A program made the position numbers and the translations under genes. The notes under the pieces are model-generated. The model worked only from the letters and a program-made list of their open reading frames with translations. It made no database searches and was not told the DNA's origin. This document shows, one piece after another, positions 63,811 through 64,000 of a stretch of 64,000 nucleotides of DNA. Location of the stretch: contig NZ_VSSR01000021.1 in assembly GCF_008123515.1 (NCBI RefSeq), forward strand, positions 372,001 through 436,000, given 5' to 3'. How positions within the stretch are numbered: the stretch's first letter is position 1; each line of letters opens with the position of its first letter. Source of the DNA: Bradyrhizobium cytisi (lineage in GTDB: Bacteria; Pseudomonadota; Alphaproteobacteria; Rhizobiales; Xanthobacteraceae).

Positions 63811-64000
63811 ATGGGCTTGCGGGCGGGCGCCGTTTCCGACGATTTCCGGAAACAGCTATTGGGTTACGGGCTGACGACGGCACAGATTCTCTATCGGATG
63901 CCGGATCATCCTTCGCTGCTTCAGACCTATGTCTGGCAGAACTACGACATGTTTCCGAAATTCCCGGCGCTGAAGGATTTCCTGGCGTTCTGGGAAGAGA
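63811..64000 (+). CDS. usg: Usg family protein, N-terminal part
   Basis: The first 63 residues of a Usg protein, cut by the window edge. The family pattern LLGYGLTTAQILYRMPDHPS and LLQTYVWQNYDMFPKFP is clear. The ATG at 63811 has an excellent AAAGGAGG 7 nt upstream. Usg is a small conserved alphaproteobacterial protein, first named for a gene near trp genes in other species; its function is unknown. Confidence 0.9.
   Translation, partial: MGLRAGAVSDDFRKQLLGYGLTTAQILYRMPDHPSLLQTYVWQNYDMFPKFPALKDFLAFWEE

Overview
The window looks like a chromosomal segment of an alphaproteobacterium of the Bradyrhizobium/Nitrobacteraceae type. This is inferred from the high GC content, the run of short converging and diverging operons, the groES-groEL pair behind a CIRCE element, the usg gene, complete liv and pca gene sets, a cox-type molybdenum hydroxylase cluster, and the short 'CGTCATTCCGGGGCG' and 'CGTCATTGCGAGCG' palindromic repeats. 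I see no phage, plasmid, CRISPR array, rRNA or tRNA gene.

Layout. 0-2 kb: 5' end of an M20 amidohydrolase, a long intergenic region with nested inverted repeats, a TetR regulator and a small hypothetical gene. 2-4.1 kb: a two-component pair (NarL-type regulator and HisKA_3 kinase). 4.3-8.7 kb: a tightly packed five-gene operon combining a MotA/TolQ/ExbB-like channel, two membrane-anchored partners, a metallophosphatase and a Ser/Thr kinase fused to a universal-stress domain. I found no described system that matches it. 8.7-15.7 kb: two small genes, rpe, an EF-hand protein, a P1 self-cleaving peptidase, a MASE4-PAS hybrid kinase and a CheY-like receiver. 15.7-20.8 kb: branched-chain amino-acid ABC transporter (substrate-binding protein, then livF, G, M, H). 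21-24.7 kb: a Gln-rich small protein, a membrane protein and pcaB-pcaD-pcaC of protocatechuate breakdown. 24.8-31.7 kb: coxG-S-M-D-E, two XdhC-type genes and a molybdopterin-binding/MobA-like fusion. The catalytic large subunit coxL is absent.

31.9-36.1 kb: a DUF4189 protein, a CYTH-CHAD protein, DUF2000, a GFA/CENP-V-type protein, and an ArsR-SRPBCC operon behind a double nested palindrome. 36.1-39.7 kb: a TetR gene with a perfect 20-bp operator, driving an HlyD-ABC-permease exporter. 39.8-41.4 kb: a membrane class III cyclase and a small secreted protein. 41.5-45.5 kb: GntR regulator, MFS carrier, Tat-exported amidohydrolase and a PhzF-family isomerase. 45.6-47.8 kb: DUF488, DUF72 and two small secreted or membrane proteins. 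48-53.7 kb: glycan genes (a DPMS-GtrA fusion, a PMT/ArnT-like transferase, a GT25 transferase, and a TPR-glycosyltransferase-methyltransferase fusion). 53.7-56.2 kb: a CHASE2-cyclase with a FecR protein that carries an EF-hand loop. 56.7-60.9 kb: a DUF2778 protein, a glutathione transferase, an isochorismatase-like hydrolase with a divergent LysR regulator, and signal peptidase I. 60.9-61.3 kb: a GIY-YIG nuclease gene held precisely between the two halves of a palindromic repeat. 61.4-64 kb: groEL, groES, CIRCE and the start of usg.

The two signals most worth following are the GIY-YIG element with two 105-bp gene-less relatives in the same window (a possible nuclease-repeat mobile system) and the channel-phosphatase-kinase operon at 4.3-8.7 kb. 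Functions are inferred from motifs read by eye; no database search was run.
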